DNA of 64,000 nucleotides. Origin: Sporocytophaga myxococcoides DSM 11118 (GTDB lineage Bacteria > Bacteroidota > Bacteroidia > Cytophagales > Cytophagaceae). The notes below the pieces were generated by a model. That model was not told the origin of the DNA. It saw only the letters and a program-made list of their open reading frames with translations, and did no database searches. Location of the stretch: positions 704,797-768,796 of the forward strand of contig NZ_AUFX01000003.1 of NCBI RefSeq assembly GCF_000426725.1, in the 5' to 3' direction. Position 1 is the first letter of the stretch. Each line of letters starts with the position of its first letter. Shown here piece after piece: positions 35,414 to 45,195 of the stretch. The position numbers and the translations under genes are program-made.

Positions 35414-36877
35414 TTAGCTTTTAGCTTTTAGCTTTATTTGGGAAAGTAATAACTTATACTCTTGTTGATTCGGAGCATCATTAAATATCTTATCCTCCTC
35501 TACTCTATTAGTATCCGTAAAACCAAGTCTTACTGCCTTATTCAGGCTGGCATATGCAAGTTTCCAGTTTCCTTTAGCTGCATAAACTTTAGCATGCAGA
35601 TATGCATGTTCAGAATTTTTAGGTTCTATAAGTTCATAGATTTGCAAGAACTTCGGTGCTTTTTCATAATCAGTTTGCTGAATAGCCGAGTTGGAAAAGC
35701 TGAAAGCTGCAAGTCCTAAAAATCCTTTCAATCTCTTATACATACTCCTCTCCTCTTGTGGAAGAGTATTATTCTGTGTCATAGTCAGAAGATTGGAATA
35801 ATTGCTTTTCCACCATTGTATATCTTCTTTTTCAAAAGCAGACCAGAACTTCCTTGTCAACTCCACCTCTTTCTCTTCTACGATAGTAATCTTTGCAAGC
35901 TTGACTTTTACAGGTTCTGACTGAAACAAAGTATTTCCCTCTGTTTTAAATGCATCAACAGAAGTTAAGTCTTTCAGAATGCTTATCCATTTCTTACAAG
36001 CCACTAGAGCTTCATAGCTCTCATTCTTCTTCTTTTTCTGGTTTATTTCAGACATTCCTGCATTTACCAATGAATCAACTAGAGATTGATTTTTAGGAAT
36101 CACATTTTTTCTCATAGCATTCATTTTTAGCCATAAGAAAGCTGTTTGCATATCCTGAGCTTCTGGCCACTGATGTCCACCTTTTATCTCGCATATGAAA
36201 TGTGTCATTCCTGAATTATTCATAGACATATCTAACTGTCTCACTTCTCCCAGATTGAAATCCTCCTCGCCAACTATTCCATAATAATCAAACGGATATC
36301 CTATATTATTGGATTTTCCGGGAAACCCTCCTCCACATCCAATCACTCCTTTTACTTCATCACCTGAAATTGCCATTCCGCTGGCAACCCTTGATCCTCC
36401 TGAAAAACCAGAAGTGTAAATTCTATTTTTGTCGATAGACAATTTAGATTTACAATCTTCCATCATTACCATTATTTTGGGCTGAATCTTATCCCAGGCA
36501 AGACCATTCTCAGAATTGTAAGATCCTGCCAGAATCATCTCAAACCGATCCGCAAGTTGTTGGTATTTTTCTACAGGCAACTTACCATCCCCTTGTGGAT
36601 CAAACATATACACAATCGGATATTTCTTTGATTCTGAATAAGATTTGGGAATGTAAAGACTGTATTTAACAAGCGAATCCTTTGATGCTTTAACTGTTTG
36701 AATTTTTCCTGGTGTTAGATCTAACTCAAGCTTCTTTTCACTGGTAGTGTCTGTGTCTGTATTCGTTCCGTTTACAGTTATTTCCTTTTCCTCTGTTTTA
36801 TCTGCTTTCTTTTTCTCACAACCAAATGTAAGTAGCAAAGCGAATACTATAATCCAGTAAAAATTTCTTGAGGTCAT
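35414..36877 (-). CDS. Lipoprotein with alpha/beta-hydrolase domain and C-terminal TPR-like region
   Basis: A 487-residue lipoprotein. The signal sequence ends in the lipobox LTFGC (Cys20), followed by a charged, low-complexity linker (KKKADKTEEKEITVNGTNTD). The hydrolase domain spans about 50-265. It has YPIVYMFDPQGDGKLPVEKY and the nucleophile elbow TSGFSGGSRVASG (G-F-S-G-G), and probably uses His in KGGHQWPEAQ (about 232-241) as catalytic base. This is the plan of dienelactone-hydrolase or PHB-depolymerase-like esterases. The C-terminal part (about 370-487) has TPR-like helices (AYLHAKVYAAKGNWKLAYAS...LNKAVRLG). It is likely outer-membrane-anchored, facing the periplasm. Substrate unknown. 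Confidence 0.85.
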   Translation of the reverse strand: MTSRNFYWIIVFALLLTFGCEKKKADKTEEKEITVNGTNTDTDTTSEKKLELDLTPGKIQTVKASKDSLVKYSLYIPKSYSESKKYPIVYMFDPQGDGKLPVEKYQQLADRFEMILAGSYNSENGLAWDKIQPKIMVMMEDCKSKLSIDKNRIYTSGFSGGSRVASGMAISGDEVKGVIGCGGGFPGKSNNIGYPFDYYGIVGEEDFNLGEVRQLDMSMNNSGMTHFICEIKGGHQWPEAQDMQTAFLWLKMNAMRKNVIPKNQSLVDSLVNAGMSEINQKKKKNESYEALVACKKWISILKDLTSVDAFKTEGNTLFQSEPVKVKLAKITIVEEKEVELTRKFWSAFEKEDIQWWKSNYSNLLTMTQNNTLPQEERSMYKRLKGFLGLAAFSFSNSAIQQTDYEKAPKFLQIYELIEPKNSEHAYLHAKVYAAKGNWKLAYASLNKAVRLGFTDTNRVEEDKIFNDAPNQQEYKLLLSQIKLKAKS

Positions 36878-37030
36878 GTTAAAAGAAGTCCAGGTTTAAT
36901 TATTTAAACACAAACATAAATAGAAAAAATTCAGTTGCCTTATAGCTCAGGAGTTTTTCATGAAAGGACATAAGTGTTCAATATTCTTAATTAATGAAAA
37001 GCTGCTAAAAATTCAGTGAACCAATGTTTT

Positions 37031-37615
37031 ATGGAAAATCTTTTTCAATCCGAAGAACCGAAGCATTTTTATGTGTGGATTAATCCCAAAGATGTTTATG
37101 CCTATTACAATGCACTAATGATGGGCTCTTTTGTTTCTGTAAGTAATCGGGAAGACAACCTGATGTTTTTACCTAATCAGAATTTCTCAGGATATATCAG
37201 TCCTTTTCAAAGCAATCTTTTGCGTGGTTATCAGACAGAACATAATCTGGAATTGGTGAGAAAAAATAAATTTAAGGAATATCCTTCTCGTCTGGTTGCT
37301 ACTTTTTTATTCGAAAATGAAGAAGATGCAATGCTTTATAAAGAATCTCACGATTTTCATGTGAGCCAGAGGGAATTAAAAAAAGGAGTTACTGTCGGAG
37401 CATATACCTATTCCAAACATGATCTTTCCTGGATAGATTTTCTTAAATCTCCGCTATTGGTCGACAGTCATATCAAAAACGGAATGCACTGTGCATATTG
37501 GGAAGGGAAATCCGTAGCGAATTTTAAACTTGAATTGATGGAAAAACCGCTTTCAGCTGTGGCTCAGTCAATATATGAAATCCTGTTTCTGGGAAGAATA
37601 GATTTTTTAAAGTAA
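37031..37615 (+). CDS. Conserved hypothetical protein
   Basis: A 194-residue cytoplasmic protein from the ATG at 37031; a GTG at 37016 is the alternative. It is rich in aromatic residues (KHFYVWINPKDVYAYYNALM, FSGYISPFQSNLLRGYQTEH) and ends in a helix followed by FLGRIDFLK. No known motif or signal peptide is visible, and I do not recognise the family. Single gene, divergent from the lipoprotein hydrolase. Confidence 0.75.
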   Translation: MENLFQSEEPKHFYVWINPKDVYAYYNALMMGSFVSVSNREDNLMFLPNQNFSGYISPFQSNLLRGYQTEHNLELVRKNKFKEYPSRLVATFLFENEEDAMLYKESHDFHVSQRELKKGVTVGAYTYSKHDLSWIDFLKSPLLVDSHIKNGMHCAYWEGKSVANFKLELMEKPLSAVAQSIYEILFLGRIDFLK

Positions 37616-37697
37616 GATAAAGCTAATAGCTGAAAGCGAAAAGCTTAAAGTATTAGTTTGAAAGAACTTTAACAGTTTTACCACTTGAGGTGAATTG

Positions 37698-37739
37698 AAG
37701 TCCTGCTCCTTCAGAAGAAGGATTTAGGATGAGGTCTTT
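37698..37739. repeat. Short dispersed hairpin repeat, second copy
   Basis: TCCTGCTCCTTCAGAAGAAG followed by GATTTAGGATGAGGTCTTT is a diverged copy of the repeat at 5416-5460. Confidence 0.7.
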
Positions 37740-37749
37740 CTTAAAATAA

Positions 37750-37784
37750 AAAATCAGAGCAAATATAAAATTTACTCTGATTTT
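37750..37784 (-). terminator. Terminator of the HU gene
   Basis: AAAATCAGAG (37750-37759) pairs with CTCTGATTTT (37775-37784), just downstream of the HU stop codon on the minus strand. Confidence 0.8.
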
Positions 37785-37806
37785 AAAATTATTTTTTAAA
37801 CAGGAA

Positions 37807-38094
37807 TTAAGCTTTTTTGCTTGCTTTAATAAGATCAATGAACTCAGCAGAAGGCTTAAATTTTGGAGCATAGTGCTCATCAATAACAACTGCAGTGTTT
37901 TTAGATATATTTCTACCGATTTTTTTAGCTTTTTTCTTAATGATAAAGTTACCAAATCCTCTGAAAGAGATCTCGTTACCTTTTGCCATCGAATCTTTGA
38001 TAACAGTGAATAAAGTTTCTACAACCTGAGTAACTTCTGCTTTATCCTGTCCTGTTTTGTCAGCAATTCCTGAAATGATTTCTGCTTTAGTCAT
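37807..38094 (-). CDS. hup: HU-family DNA-binding protein
   Basis: A 95-residue histone-like protein of the HU/IHF family that bends and compacts DNA as a dimer. The N-terminal helices (MTKAEIISGIADKTGQDKAE) dimerise. The conserved core GNEISFRGFGNFIIKKKAKK (about 39-58) leads into the DNA-binding beta-arm, RNISKNTAVVIDEHYAPKFK (about 61-80), then the terminal helix. HU rather than IHF is the usual call for single Bacteroidota genes. It has its own terminator. The 500-base region upstream (38095-38594) has no gene, only a short direct repeat (ATGGATTTAATTTTGG at 38422, near-copy at 38455). Confidence 0.93.
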   Translation of the reverse strand: MTKAEIISGIADKTGQDKAEVTQVVETLFTVIKDSMAKGNEISFRGFGNFIIKKKAKKIGRNISKNTAVVIDEHYAPKFKPSAEFIDLIKASKKA

Positions 38095-38594
38095 ATTAAT
38101 ATTGAATTTTTTCTGCTTGAATTATTACGTAAAACAATAAAATATAGTGCAAATAAGGAAACGGAAGTAAGTTTTTTGACATATTTACCTAATATGAATC
38201 CCAAACTCTATGATCTCCCAAACACTTTTTTTTATCAGTTTAATATAAAACGTCATATTATATAAACTGTTACATATCAATTTAATAAATATAAAAATAA
38301 ATGTTCAAACAAATATATTTTTGTGTATTTAAAAAATAAAATTACTCATTAAGTAATGATAATCAAATGATTCACTTTCTTACAGGTATTATTTTAACTT
38401 TCTCCTTATTTTTTTCATTTAATGGATTTAATTTTGGCGCGCGGATGTTAATCGATGGATTAAATTTTGGTATTTGAGCAAACTCCATATTCAGCCTCAT
38501 TAAATTCTGAATTAATAAAAAAACTATAATAAACTGAATCTTTTTCAGTCATATTTCATTTATTTAACCAAGCCTAAAAGGCTTTGTAAACTTT

Positions 38595-40997
38595 ATGTGG
38601 TCTAAACTTTCATCTCTTATTATTAAAAGTAGGGTTTGGCTTCTCCTTCTTACAGTGCTATTCACTGCATTTATGGGATACCAGGCAAAAAAGATTGAAA
38701 TCACCTACGATTTTATAAAAGTAGTTCCTGACAAAGATCCGGATCTTATTTATTTCAAGGAATTTCAAAAGACATTTGGTGAAGATGGAAATATTCTGGC
38801 TATCGGATTAAAAAACGATAACCTCTACGAATATAAAACATTTGCCAAATACCAGCAACTTGCCAAAGATCTTGCTAAAGTAGAAGGTGTTACAGGAGTC
38901 ATCGCTTTGCCAGAGCTGATGAATTTTCAGAAAGATACAGTAAATAAAAAATTTGCCATTTCTCCTGTCTTCACTAAAGAGGTGAATAGCCAGGCGGAGC
39001 TTGACTCTTTGCTGAAAACTGCTGAAGGTGTCAAAGTATATGAGAATCTTATTTTTAATAAAAAGACGGGTGCTACGCTTATGGCGGTCACTATTGACAA
39101 AGATTTTCTGAATTCAGCCAAAAGAACAGTCGTTGCAAACAATATTCTAAACCTGACAGAGAAGTTTTCTCAGGAGTCCAGTATAAAAATGCATTATGCC
39201 GGTTTGCCTTATGTAAGGGCAATTATGGTAAGTAAGGTTAAAGATGAATTAAACCTGTTCCTGGGACTTGCAGTGCTGGTAACTTGTATATTCCTCTTTA
39301 TTTTCTTCCGCTCATTCTTTGCAGTATTCTTTACATTCCTTGTAATTATGATTACTGTCCTCTGGACACTTGGATTCATTGTTGTCCTGGGATATAAAAT
39401 AACCCTGCTCACAGGTATGTTGCCGGCCCTGATAATTATTATCAGTATTCCTAATTGTATTTATATGTTTAATAAATACCATCAGGAATTCCGTAAGCAT
39501 GGTAATAAAATTAAAGCAATCAGCAGAATCATTGAAAAAGTCGGCTTCCTGACTTTTATGACCAACATTAACACTGCTGTAGGTTTCTTTGTACTTCTAT
39601 TCACTGACATTTCCATCATCAGAGAATTCGGTATGGTTGCAGGTATTGTCAGCGTAGCTACATTTATCATAACACTGATTGTAATACCATCTTTACTGCT
39701 TTTCCTTCCGGAACCAAGCAAAAAGCAACTTAAACACCTTGATTTTAAATTATTCAGACAGATTAATACTTTCCTTGAAGGATTAGTAATGAACAAAAGG
39801 AAATGGATCTATATTGGTACTGTCATTGTACTTGCCGTTTCTGTCTGGGGGATATATAAAATACAAGCTGTTTCATACATGGTTGATGACCTGCCTGAAA
39901 ACAGCCACGTTAAATCTGACCTTGGATTTTTTGAGCAAAACTTTAAAGGTGTAATGCCTTTGGAAATTGTGGTAGATCTTGGTAAGAAAAATGGAATTAA
40001 GAGTATCTCAAACCTAAAGAAACTGGAAGAGTTGGAAACATACCTGAAAGACCAGGAATATGTATCTCCTCCCCTTTCTATACTTAATGTTGTTAAAGGT
40101 GCTGTTCAGGCATTCTATAATGGAGATCCGGAGCAATACAGATTACCAACAAACAGAGAAGCTCCTTTTATCACAAAATATCTTGGGAAAAAATCTCAGG
40201 AAAATACCTTAAAGTCTTTTGTTGATTCTACAGGGCAATATGTACGTTTTACCTGTAAAGTGGCAGATATTGGTACCACCAATATGAATATTCTGATTAA
40301 AGATAATATTCAGAAAAAAGCTGACGAAATATTCGCCGATAAACACTTTAAAACGCATATCACAGGTACAACACTTCTTTTCCTAAAAGGAAATGAATAC
40401 CTTATCAATGACTTGAAGGATAGTTTGATTCTGGCTTTTATTCTGATCTCCCTAATGATGGCCTTTATCTTTACCGATATCAGAATGATCATAATTTCAT
40501 TGATCCCTAACATCGTGCCAATGGTCATTACTGCAGGTATTATGGGAATCTTCCATATTGCTCTAAAGCCTAGTACTGCTTTGATATTCAGCATCGCCTT
40601 CGGTATTTCAATTGACAGTACAATTCACTATCTGAGTAAGTTTAAGCAGGAGTTGAAAAACTTAAATGGAAACGTATTCGCTGCTGTAATTAAAAGTCTT
40701 GAAGAAACAGGTGTAAGTATGATCTATACTTCCATGGTACTTTTCGGAGGCTTTGTAATCTTCTCATTCTCTCAATTCGGTGGAACTATCGCTCTTGGAG
40801 TGCTTACTTCATTAACCTTGTTCTTTGCAATGATCACCAACCTTATTCTGCTTCCGGCCTTGCTTATTACATTTGTGAGCCCGAATCAGAAGAAAGAAAT
40901 GAAAGGCTTTAAGATCATTAAAAACTTAAGAGCTAAGCGACTTCAGAAAAAGGCTGAAAACGCTGAAAACGACGAAGAGACCAAACAAGCGGTTTAA
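38595..40997 (+). CDS. RND/MMPL-family transporter
   Basis: An 800-residue inner-membrane protein of the RND superfamily, MMPL/SSD type. The layout is TM1 (about 12-30), a large periplasmic loop (30-215), TM2-TM6 (about 218-370), TM7 (about 398-417), a second loop (417-610), and TM8-TM12 (about 612-770), with a charged cytoplasmic tail. The second half keeps the proton-relay region FGISIDSTIHYLSKF in TM10. The first half has PNCIYMFNKYHQEF in the equivalent place. Hydrophobic substrates such as lipids or hopanoids are typical for the family; the substrate here is not deducible. Terminator follows at 41012. Confidence 0.9.
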   Translation: MWSKLSSLIIKSRVWLLLLTVLFTAFMGYQAKKIEITYDFIKVVPDKDPDLIYFKEFQKTFGEDGNILAIGLKNDNLYEYKTFAKYQQLAKDLAKVEGVTGVIALPELMNFQKDTVNKKFAISPVFTKEVNSQAELDSLLKTAEGVKVYENLIFNKKTGATLMAVTIDKDFLNSAKRTVVANNILNLTEKFSQESSIKMHYAGLPYVRAIMVSKVKDELNLFLGLAVLVTCIFLFIFFRSFFAVFFTFLVIMITVLWTLGFIVVLGYKITLLTGMLPALIIIISIPNCIYMFNKYHQEFRKHGNKIKAISRIIEKVGFLTFMTNINTAVGFFVLLFTDISIIREFGMVAGIVSVATFIITLIVIPSLLLFLPEPSKKQLKHLDFKLFRQINTFLEGLVMNKRKWIYIGTVIVLAVSVWGIYKIQAVSYMVDDLPENSHVKSDLGFFEQNFKGVMPLEIVVDLGKKNGIKSISNLKKLEELETYLKDQEYVSPPLSILNVVKGAVQAFYNGDPEQYRLPTNREAPFITKYLGKKSQENTLKSFVDSTGQYVRFTCKVADIGTTNMNILIKDNIQKKADEIFADKHFKTHITGTTLLFLKGNEYLINDLKDSLILAFILISLMMAFIFTDIRMIIISLIPNIVPMVITAGIMGIFHIALKPSTALIFSIAFGISIDSTIHYLSKFKQELKNLNGNVFAAVIKSLEETGVSMIYTSMVLFGGFVIFSFSQFGGTIALGVLTSLTLFFAMITNLILLPALLITFVSPNQKKEMKGFKIIKNLRAKRLQKKAENAENDEETKQAV

Positions 40998-41011
40998 AAA
41001 ATAAGTTATAT

Positions 41012-41038
41012 AAGAGCCGGGAATTTTTTCCGGCTCTT
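41012..41038 (+). terminator. Terminator of the RND/MMPL gene
   Basis: AAGAGCCGG (41012-41020) pairs with CCGGCTCTT (41030-41038), followed by T-rich sequence. Confidence 0.85.
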
Positions 41039-41071
41039 TGTTATTTACAGAGAGTCATCATTTTTCTTCCA

Positions 41072-41986
41072 ATGCACAAACATTCACACAGCCATCACCA
41101 TCACGGTCATGATCATCATCACCACCACGATTCCGAAGGTGGATTAAAAATGGCTTTTTTCATCAATCTGCTTTTTACCTTTATAGAACTTGTAGGTGGT
41201 ATTTATACCAATAGCATTGCTATTATATCTGATGCTGTGCATGACTTCGGAGATTCATTTTCGCTAGGACTTTCATGGTATTTTGAAAATCTTTCCAAGA
41301 AAAAAAGAACACCTTCATTTTCTTTTGGATATAAAAGATTTTCATTATTAGCGGCCTTAATTAATGCCACCATTCTACTAGTGAGTTCTGCTTTTATTAT
41401 TTATAAAGCGGCCGAACGTATCTTTAAACCTGAAGAAGTAAATGCTGAAGGCATGCTCATTCTAGCCATACTTGGTGTAGTTTTCAACGGCTTTGCTTTT
41501 TTAAAGCTCAGCAAAGGCGACAGTATGAACGAGCGAGTAATGAGACTCCACTTTATCGAGGACATACTGGGATGGGTGGCTGTTTTGATTGGAAGTATAG
41601 TTTTACAATTCTGGAAGATCCCGGTTCTGGATCCGCTTTTATCTATTGGAATTTCCGGATACATTTTATTCAATGCCTTCAGAAATCTTAAAGGAACTCT
41701 CAGAATACTGCTTCAAGCAGTACCTGATGATAAAAAAATGGACGAAATAAATGAAATTCTGTTAAGCTTTAAGGACGTAAAAAATGTTCACGATCTACAC
41801 GTATGGGGGCTGAATGAAACTTATACTATTCTTACAGTACATCTTATTGTAGCTTCTGAGAAAACGATTTCGGAACTCGCCCACATAAAAGAATCTATTA
41901 AGTTAAGGTTATCTAACTATGGGATTGAACATACAACCATAGAATTTGAAACAGCTGAAGAAAAATGTAATCTTGAGAATTGTTAA
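41072..41986 (+). CDS. Cation diffusion facilitator, CzcD/ZitB type
   Basis: A 304-residue zinc-type CDF exporter. The cytoplasmic N-terminus is histidine-rich (HKHSHSHHHHGHDHHHHHDS, residues 2-21), a metal-collecting tail. Six transmembrane helices follow (about 27-205). The transport-site motifs are DAVHDFGDSFSLGLSW (H-D-x-x-D in TM2) and RLHFIEDILGW (H-x-x-x-D in TM5). The C-terminal ferredoxin-like domain (about 215-300) contains NVHDLHVWGLNET, typical of the CzcD/ZitB branch. It exports Zn (possibly also Co/Cd) by proton antiport. Confidence 0.93.
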   Translation: MHKHSHSHHHHGHDHHHHHDSEGGLKMAFFINLLFTFIELVGGIYTNSIAIISDAVHDFGDSFSLGLSWYFENLSKKKRTPSFSFGYKRFSLLAALINATILLVSSAFIIYKAAERIFKPEEVNAEGMLILAILGVVFNGFAFLKLSKGDSMNERVMRLHFIEDILGWVAVLIGSIVLQFWKIPVLDPLLSIGISGYILFNAFRNLKGTLRILLQAVPDDKKMDEINEILLSFKDVKNVHDLHVWGLNETYTILTVHLIVASEKTISELAHIKESIKLRLSNYGIEHTTIEFETAEEKCNLENC

Positions 41987-41995
41987 TTTTATTAC

Positions 41996-42748
41996 CTAGA
42001 ATAAAATACATTCCCCTTCTTCTGCTTTTTCTCCCTTAATCTCTGAATAATGAGCTAGACTTTCTTTTCCAAAGTGGGTTAAAATCATACGTTTAGCTTT
42101 AAGGTTCTGCTGCTCTGCTACTATTTTCTTATAATTGAGATGCGTTAAAGTTTCTCTTTCATAAAAATTACATTCACAAATAAAAAGGTCAGCATTGTCC
42201 GCAATTTGATATAGAATGTCTGTCCAGCCTGTATCTCCCGAATAAGCGAGAATTTTAGAATCCTTTTCAATTCTGAATCCATGAGGATTTACCAAAGGAT
42301 TATGGCTAACCTCAAAAAAATTCATTCTAAAACCTTCGATTTCGATTTCTGCATCTTGTGAGTATTGAACAAAACGAATATCAAGGTTCTGAAACATTGT
42401 CATTGCATCAGGATATAAAAGTGCAGAAACTTCTTTAATCCTTCTTTCTCCGTCAGGAGGTGTAATAATCGTTAAAGGCTTTTTTCTTTTAGCTGCTTTA
42501 TCCGCTTCCAGAATTAGAAAAGGAATTCCTGCTATATGATCACCATGCAGGTGTGAGATCACAATGATATCTACAGCCATAGGATCAAGGCTACACTTTC
42601 TTATTGCAGCAAGAGAAGTGGGGCCACAATCTAACAACACCTTTTTGTCCCCCCACTCCACGTAGTAACATGAATTAAATCGGCCATCGCTGCAGAACGC
42701 ATCGCCGCTGCCTATAACTGTAAGACTGACATTGTCCACAATATTCAT
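41996..42748 (-). CDS. Metallo-beta-lactamase fold hydrolase, RNase Z-like
   Basis: A 250-residue MBL-fold enzyme. The dinuclear-zinc motif SHLHGDHIAG gives His66, His68, Asp70 and His71. Further ligands sit in FEVSHNPL, AYSGDTGW and ILTHFGKE. The order and spacing fit RNase Z/arylsulfatase-type MBL proteins, but it is shorter than housekeeping RNase Z (about 300) and lacks the exosite arm. An alternative is a phosphodiesterase-like hydrolase. It lies three bases after the outer-membrane-protein gene upstream on the same strand, so they are probably co-transcribed. Confidence 0.87.
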   Translation of the reverse strand: MNIVDNVSLTVIGSGDAFCSDGRFNSCYYVEWGDKKVLLDCGPTSLAAIRKCSLDPMAVDIIVISHLHGDHIAGIPFLILEADKAAKRKKPLTIITPPDGERRIKEVSALLYPDAMTMFQNLDIRFVQYSQDAEIEIEGFRMNFFEVSHNPLVNPHGFRIEKDSKILAYSGDTGWTDILYQIADNADLFICECNFYERETLTHLNYKKIVAEQQNLKAKRMILTHFGKESLAHYSEIKGEKAEEGECILF

Positions 42749-42751
42749 TTA

Positions 42752-43624
42752 TCAAATAATTATATAAAAACCAATTGCTATTGCTAATGAATTGGAATTT
42801 GCTTTATGTTTCAATTGCCGTAAAGGTTTGTTAGGATTTTGAACCTTTTCATCTACTTTATCAACAAAAACTATCTTGGTCTGCGATTCAGTCAAAGGAG
42901 AAGTTAACTGTACGTCCTTATAAGAATTATTTATTCGTTCTCCTTCTTTAAAAGAAAGGCCTAAACTTGTGTATGTTGCTTCTAAAACCCAAAAAACTTT
43001 CTCATTTTTTGTCTTTATTTTTACTCCTATTGAAGAGTTGACACCAAGACCAAAGCCTCCTTTCCAAGCCCAATCGAATTTTTCAGTACCCTGGTATCCA
43101 TTTTTAAACGTTAATTTGTTTTCATATTCAGATAATCCACCCCCCAAAGCCATAACTGGTCCTACTTTCAAATATGGTTTTACACCTCTTTTATTCTTCG
43201 TTGTTAAAACCATATTTGGATTAATTAAAATATATTTTGCACTATAAGAAACCCATTGGTCAATATATCTCACACTTGAATTATCATCTATCCAATAGCC
43301 ATTATTAATTTTATTCTTCCCTCCATAGTGATATCCCAAATTTAACTCTATTCCAAGATTACTAGAAAATAATATACCTCCAGCGAAAGAAATATTAAAT
43401 CCTTTACCATAAGAAAATGGCTTAGTTGTTATTCGATTACTATTTGAAGATTGCAAAACCTGATTATTTTGACCTGGCCCAACTCCGAATCCATAGCCTA
43501 ATAATACAGTGTAATAAACTTCATTTTTCTTTTCATTTGCTGTAAAATTTTTAATACCAGTGCTATCCTGCCCAAATACACTCAGATGAAAAAATAAAAC
43601 TCCTACCAATAAATAAACTCTCAT
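42752..43624 (-). CDS. Outer-membrane beta-barrel hypothetical protein
   Basis: A 290-residue protein. A signal peptide (RVYLLVGVLFFHLSVFGQ, residues 2-19) is followed by a polar linker and alternating amphipathic strands rich in Y, G and W. Examples are GYGFGVGPGQNNQVL, GIELNLGYHYGGKNK and FDWAWKGGFGLGVNSSIG. The strands close with LAIAIGFYIII, a hydrophobic C-terminal strand. This is the pattern of a small outer-membrane porin-like barrel. Family not recognised. Confidence 0.75.
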   Translation of the reverse strand: MRVYLLVGVLFFHLSVFGQDSTGIKNFTANEKKNEVYYTVLLGYGFGVGPGQNNQVLQSSNSNRITTKPFSYGKGFNISFAGGILFSSNLGIELNLGYHYGGKNKINNGYWIDDNSSVRYIDQWVSYSAKYILINPNMVLTTKNKRGVKPYLKVGPVMALGGGLSEYENKLTFKNGYQGTEKFDWAWKGGFGLGVNSSIGVKIKTKNEKVFWVLEATYTSLGLSFKEGERINNSYKDVQLTSPLTESQTKIVFVDKVDEKVQNPNKPLRQLKHKANSNSLAIAIGFYIII

Positions 43625-43664
43625 AATATAATTTTAAAACGAATACCCTTTCTGATTTCCCCGA

Positions 43665-44462
43665 TTAACCTTTTTTATAATACTTCATCGCTTCAGGAAG
43701 CTCTTTTTGTATCTTCTGAATTCTTTGTTCATCAGATGGATGTGTAGACAGTATCTGAGGAGGCTTCGCTCCGCCCTGGGCTTTCATTCTCTGCCAGAAT
43801 TCTACAGCTTTTGAAGGATCATAACCTGCCATGGCCATGAATATCAGTCCCAAATGATCTGCTTCTGATTCATGTAAACGACTATATGGCAATAACACAC
43901 CTACCTGACTTCCAGTATTGTAGACTGTATTGAAAAGTGCTTTAGTTTCAGCAGGTTTGCTCGCCAATGCTATATTCATTGCCGTTCCTCCCATCTGAGT
44001 GATCAATTCCTGGCTCATTCTTTCTGAACCATGCTCTGCGATAGCATGTGCAATTTCATGTCCTAGAACCACAGCTAACCCCGTTTCATCTTGCACCACA
44101 GGAAGTATACCTGTATAAACCACAACCTTCCCCCCAGGCATGCACCAGGCATTTACAGTAGGATCTTCAACCAGATTAAACTCCCATTGAAACCCTTTTA
44201 GCCTTGAAGTCAGATTGTTCTGAGCCATATATTGCTCTACTCCTCTCTTAATATTTTCACCAACCCTTTTTACCATCGCAGCTTTCTCTGCATTGGAAGA
44301 CAATTGATGTCCTCCTAAAAATTCTTTATAATTGGTATAGCTCATGGACTGCATTTCTGACGCAGGAATAAAATCCAGCTGTCTTCTGCCTGTTACCGGT
44401 ACTTTCTGACATTGAAGTAAAGAAAGACTTAATAAGGAGCTTAATAATATTTTCGTTTTCAT
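43665..44462 (-). CDS. M48-family metallopeptidase lipoprotein
   Basis: A 265-residue zinc metalloprotease of the M48 (BepA/YcaL/LoiP) group. The lipobox is SLLQC (Cys18), which predicts outer-membrane or periplasmic anchoring. The catalytic motif is HEIAH (His135, Glu136, His139), with the third ligand in HESEADHLG (Glu200 region). The family-specific CMPGGKVVVYTG is at 107-118. Such proteins degrade misfolded outer-membrane proteins. The C-terminal STHPSDEQRIQKIQKELPEA is the usual tail. Monocistronic. Confidence 0.93.
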   Translation of the reverse strand: MKTKILLSSLLSLSLLQCQKVPVTGRRQLDFIPASEMQSMSYTNYKEFLGGHQLSSNAEKAAMVKRVGENIKRGVEQYMAQNNLTSRLKGFQWEFNLVEDPTVNAWCMPGGKVVVYTGILPVVQDETGLAVVLGHEIAHAIAEHGSERMSQELITQMGGTAMNIALASKPAETKALFNTVYNTGSQVGVLLPYSRLHESEADHLGLIFMAMAGYDPSKAVEFWQRMKAQGGAKPPQILSTHPSDEQRIQKIQKELPEAMKYYKKG

Positions 44463-44622
44463 AAAAAATAGTTTAATAACTCGGTCTCTATAGTATTGTG
44501 TAAAACAAATTTACCAATAGTAGACAAGGATTTAAACTCACTTTTCCAATAAATTTTACATGGTTTCAACGAATGTCCTATTGTATTTTTTCAAGATCGT
44601 TTTTAACTTTCGCTAATTATTA

Positions 44623-44630
44623 TACATTTG
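44623..44630 (+). promoter_or_regulatory. Predicted -7 box of the DUF4468 gene
   Basis: TACATTTG matches the TAnnTTTG consensus and lies 35 bases upstream of the ATG at 44665. Confidence 0.5.
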
Positions 44631-44664
44631 CATCAGAATTAATCTTTAACCAAATCGATTAAGC

Positions 44665-45195
44665 ATGAGGACAAAAATTTTATTATTCCTACTGGCTTTA
44701 CTGCCGGCTGTGTCTTTTGCCCAATCTTTCCCGACAGATCCTGAGACAAAAAAATTCACTTTCCAGGAAACCGTGAATGTAGACACTTTGACAAAAGAAC
44801 TGATCTATGAAAGATCTAAAGAATGGATGGGAAAATTTTACAACAGTACAAGTCTGGATTTTGACAACAAGGAAACAGGAAAAATCAGTAAAGAGGGTAC
44901 ATTCAATGTTTTAATCACGTATGACTTTAAATACAAAACCGATTACGTGTTAACTTATAACATCAGCATCTATCAGAAACCTGGCAAGTATAAATATACT
45001 ATCACAGATTTCATGATCTATGACAGCAAAAACGGAGCTAAAACAGCCCAGTCTCTAGAGGCTTTTTATGCAAAAATGAGATCTCAGAGCAAAGCCGATT
45101 TTGTTAACAAAGTAAATGCTGAGGTGAACAAAACAATTGAAAATTTAAAGTCCTACATGATAACAGGACAAAAGAAAAACGAAGAGGACTGGTAG
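44665..45195 (+). CDS. Exported DUF4468-domain protein
   Basis: A 176-residue exported protein. The signal peptide is KILLFLLALLPAVSFAQ (residues 4-20). The mature part matches the DUF4468 plan (TBP-like fold): FTFQETVNVDTLTKELIYER (about 31-50), SKEWMGKFYNS, an I/S-KEG-T-F strand, YDFKYKTDYVLTYNISIY and a C-terminal helical region. The role of this Bacteroidota family is unknown. The stop codon lies inside the terminator hairpin. Confidence 0.85.
   Translation: MRTKILLFLLALLPAVSFAQSFPTDPETKKFTFQETVNVDTLTKELIYERSKEWMGKFYNSTSLDFDNKETGKISKEGTFNVLITYDFKYKTDYVLTYNISIYQKPGKYKYTITDFMIYDSKNGAKTAQSLEAFYAKMRSQSKADFVNKVNAEVNKTIENLKSYMITGQKKNEEDW

Noticed and set aside
41072..41986. His-tag-like contamination or cloning artefact in the CDF start
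   Set aside because: Histidine-rich N-termini are normal for zinc CDF proteins and the rest of the protein is intact.
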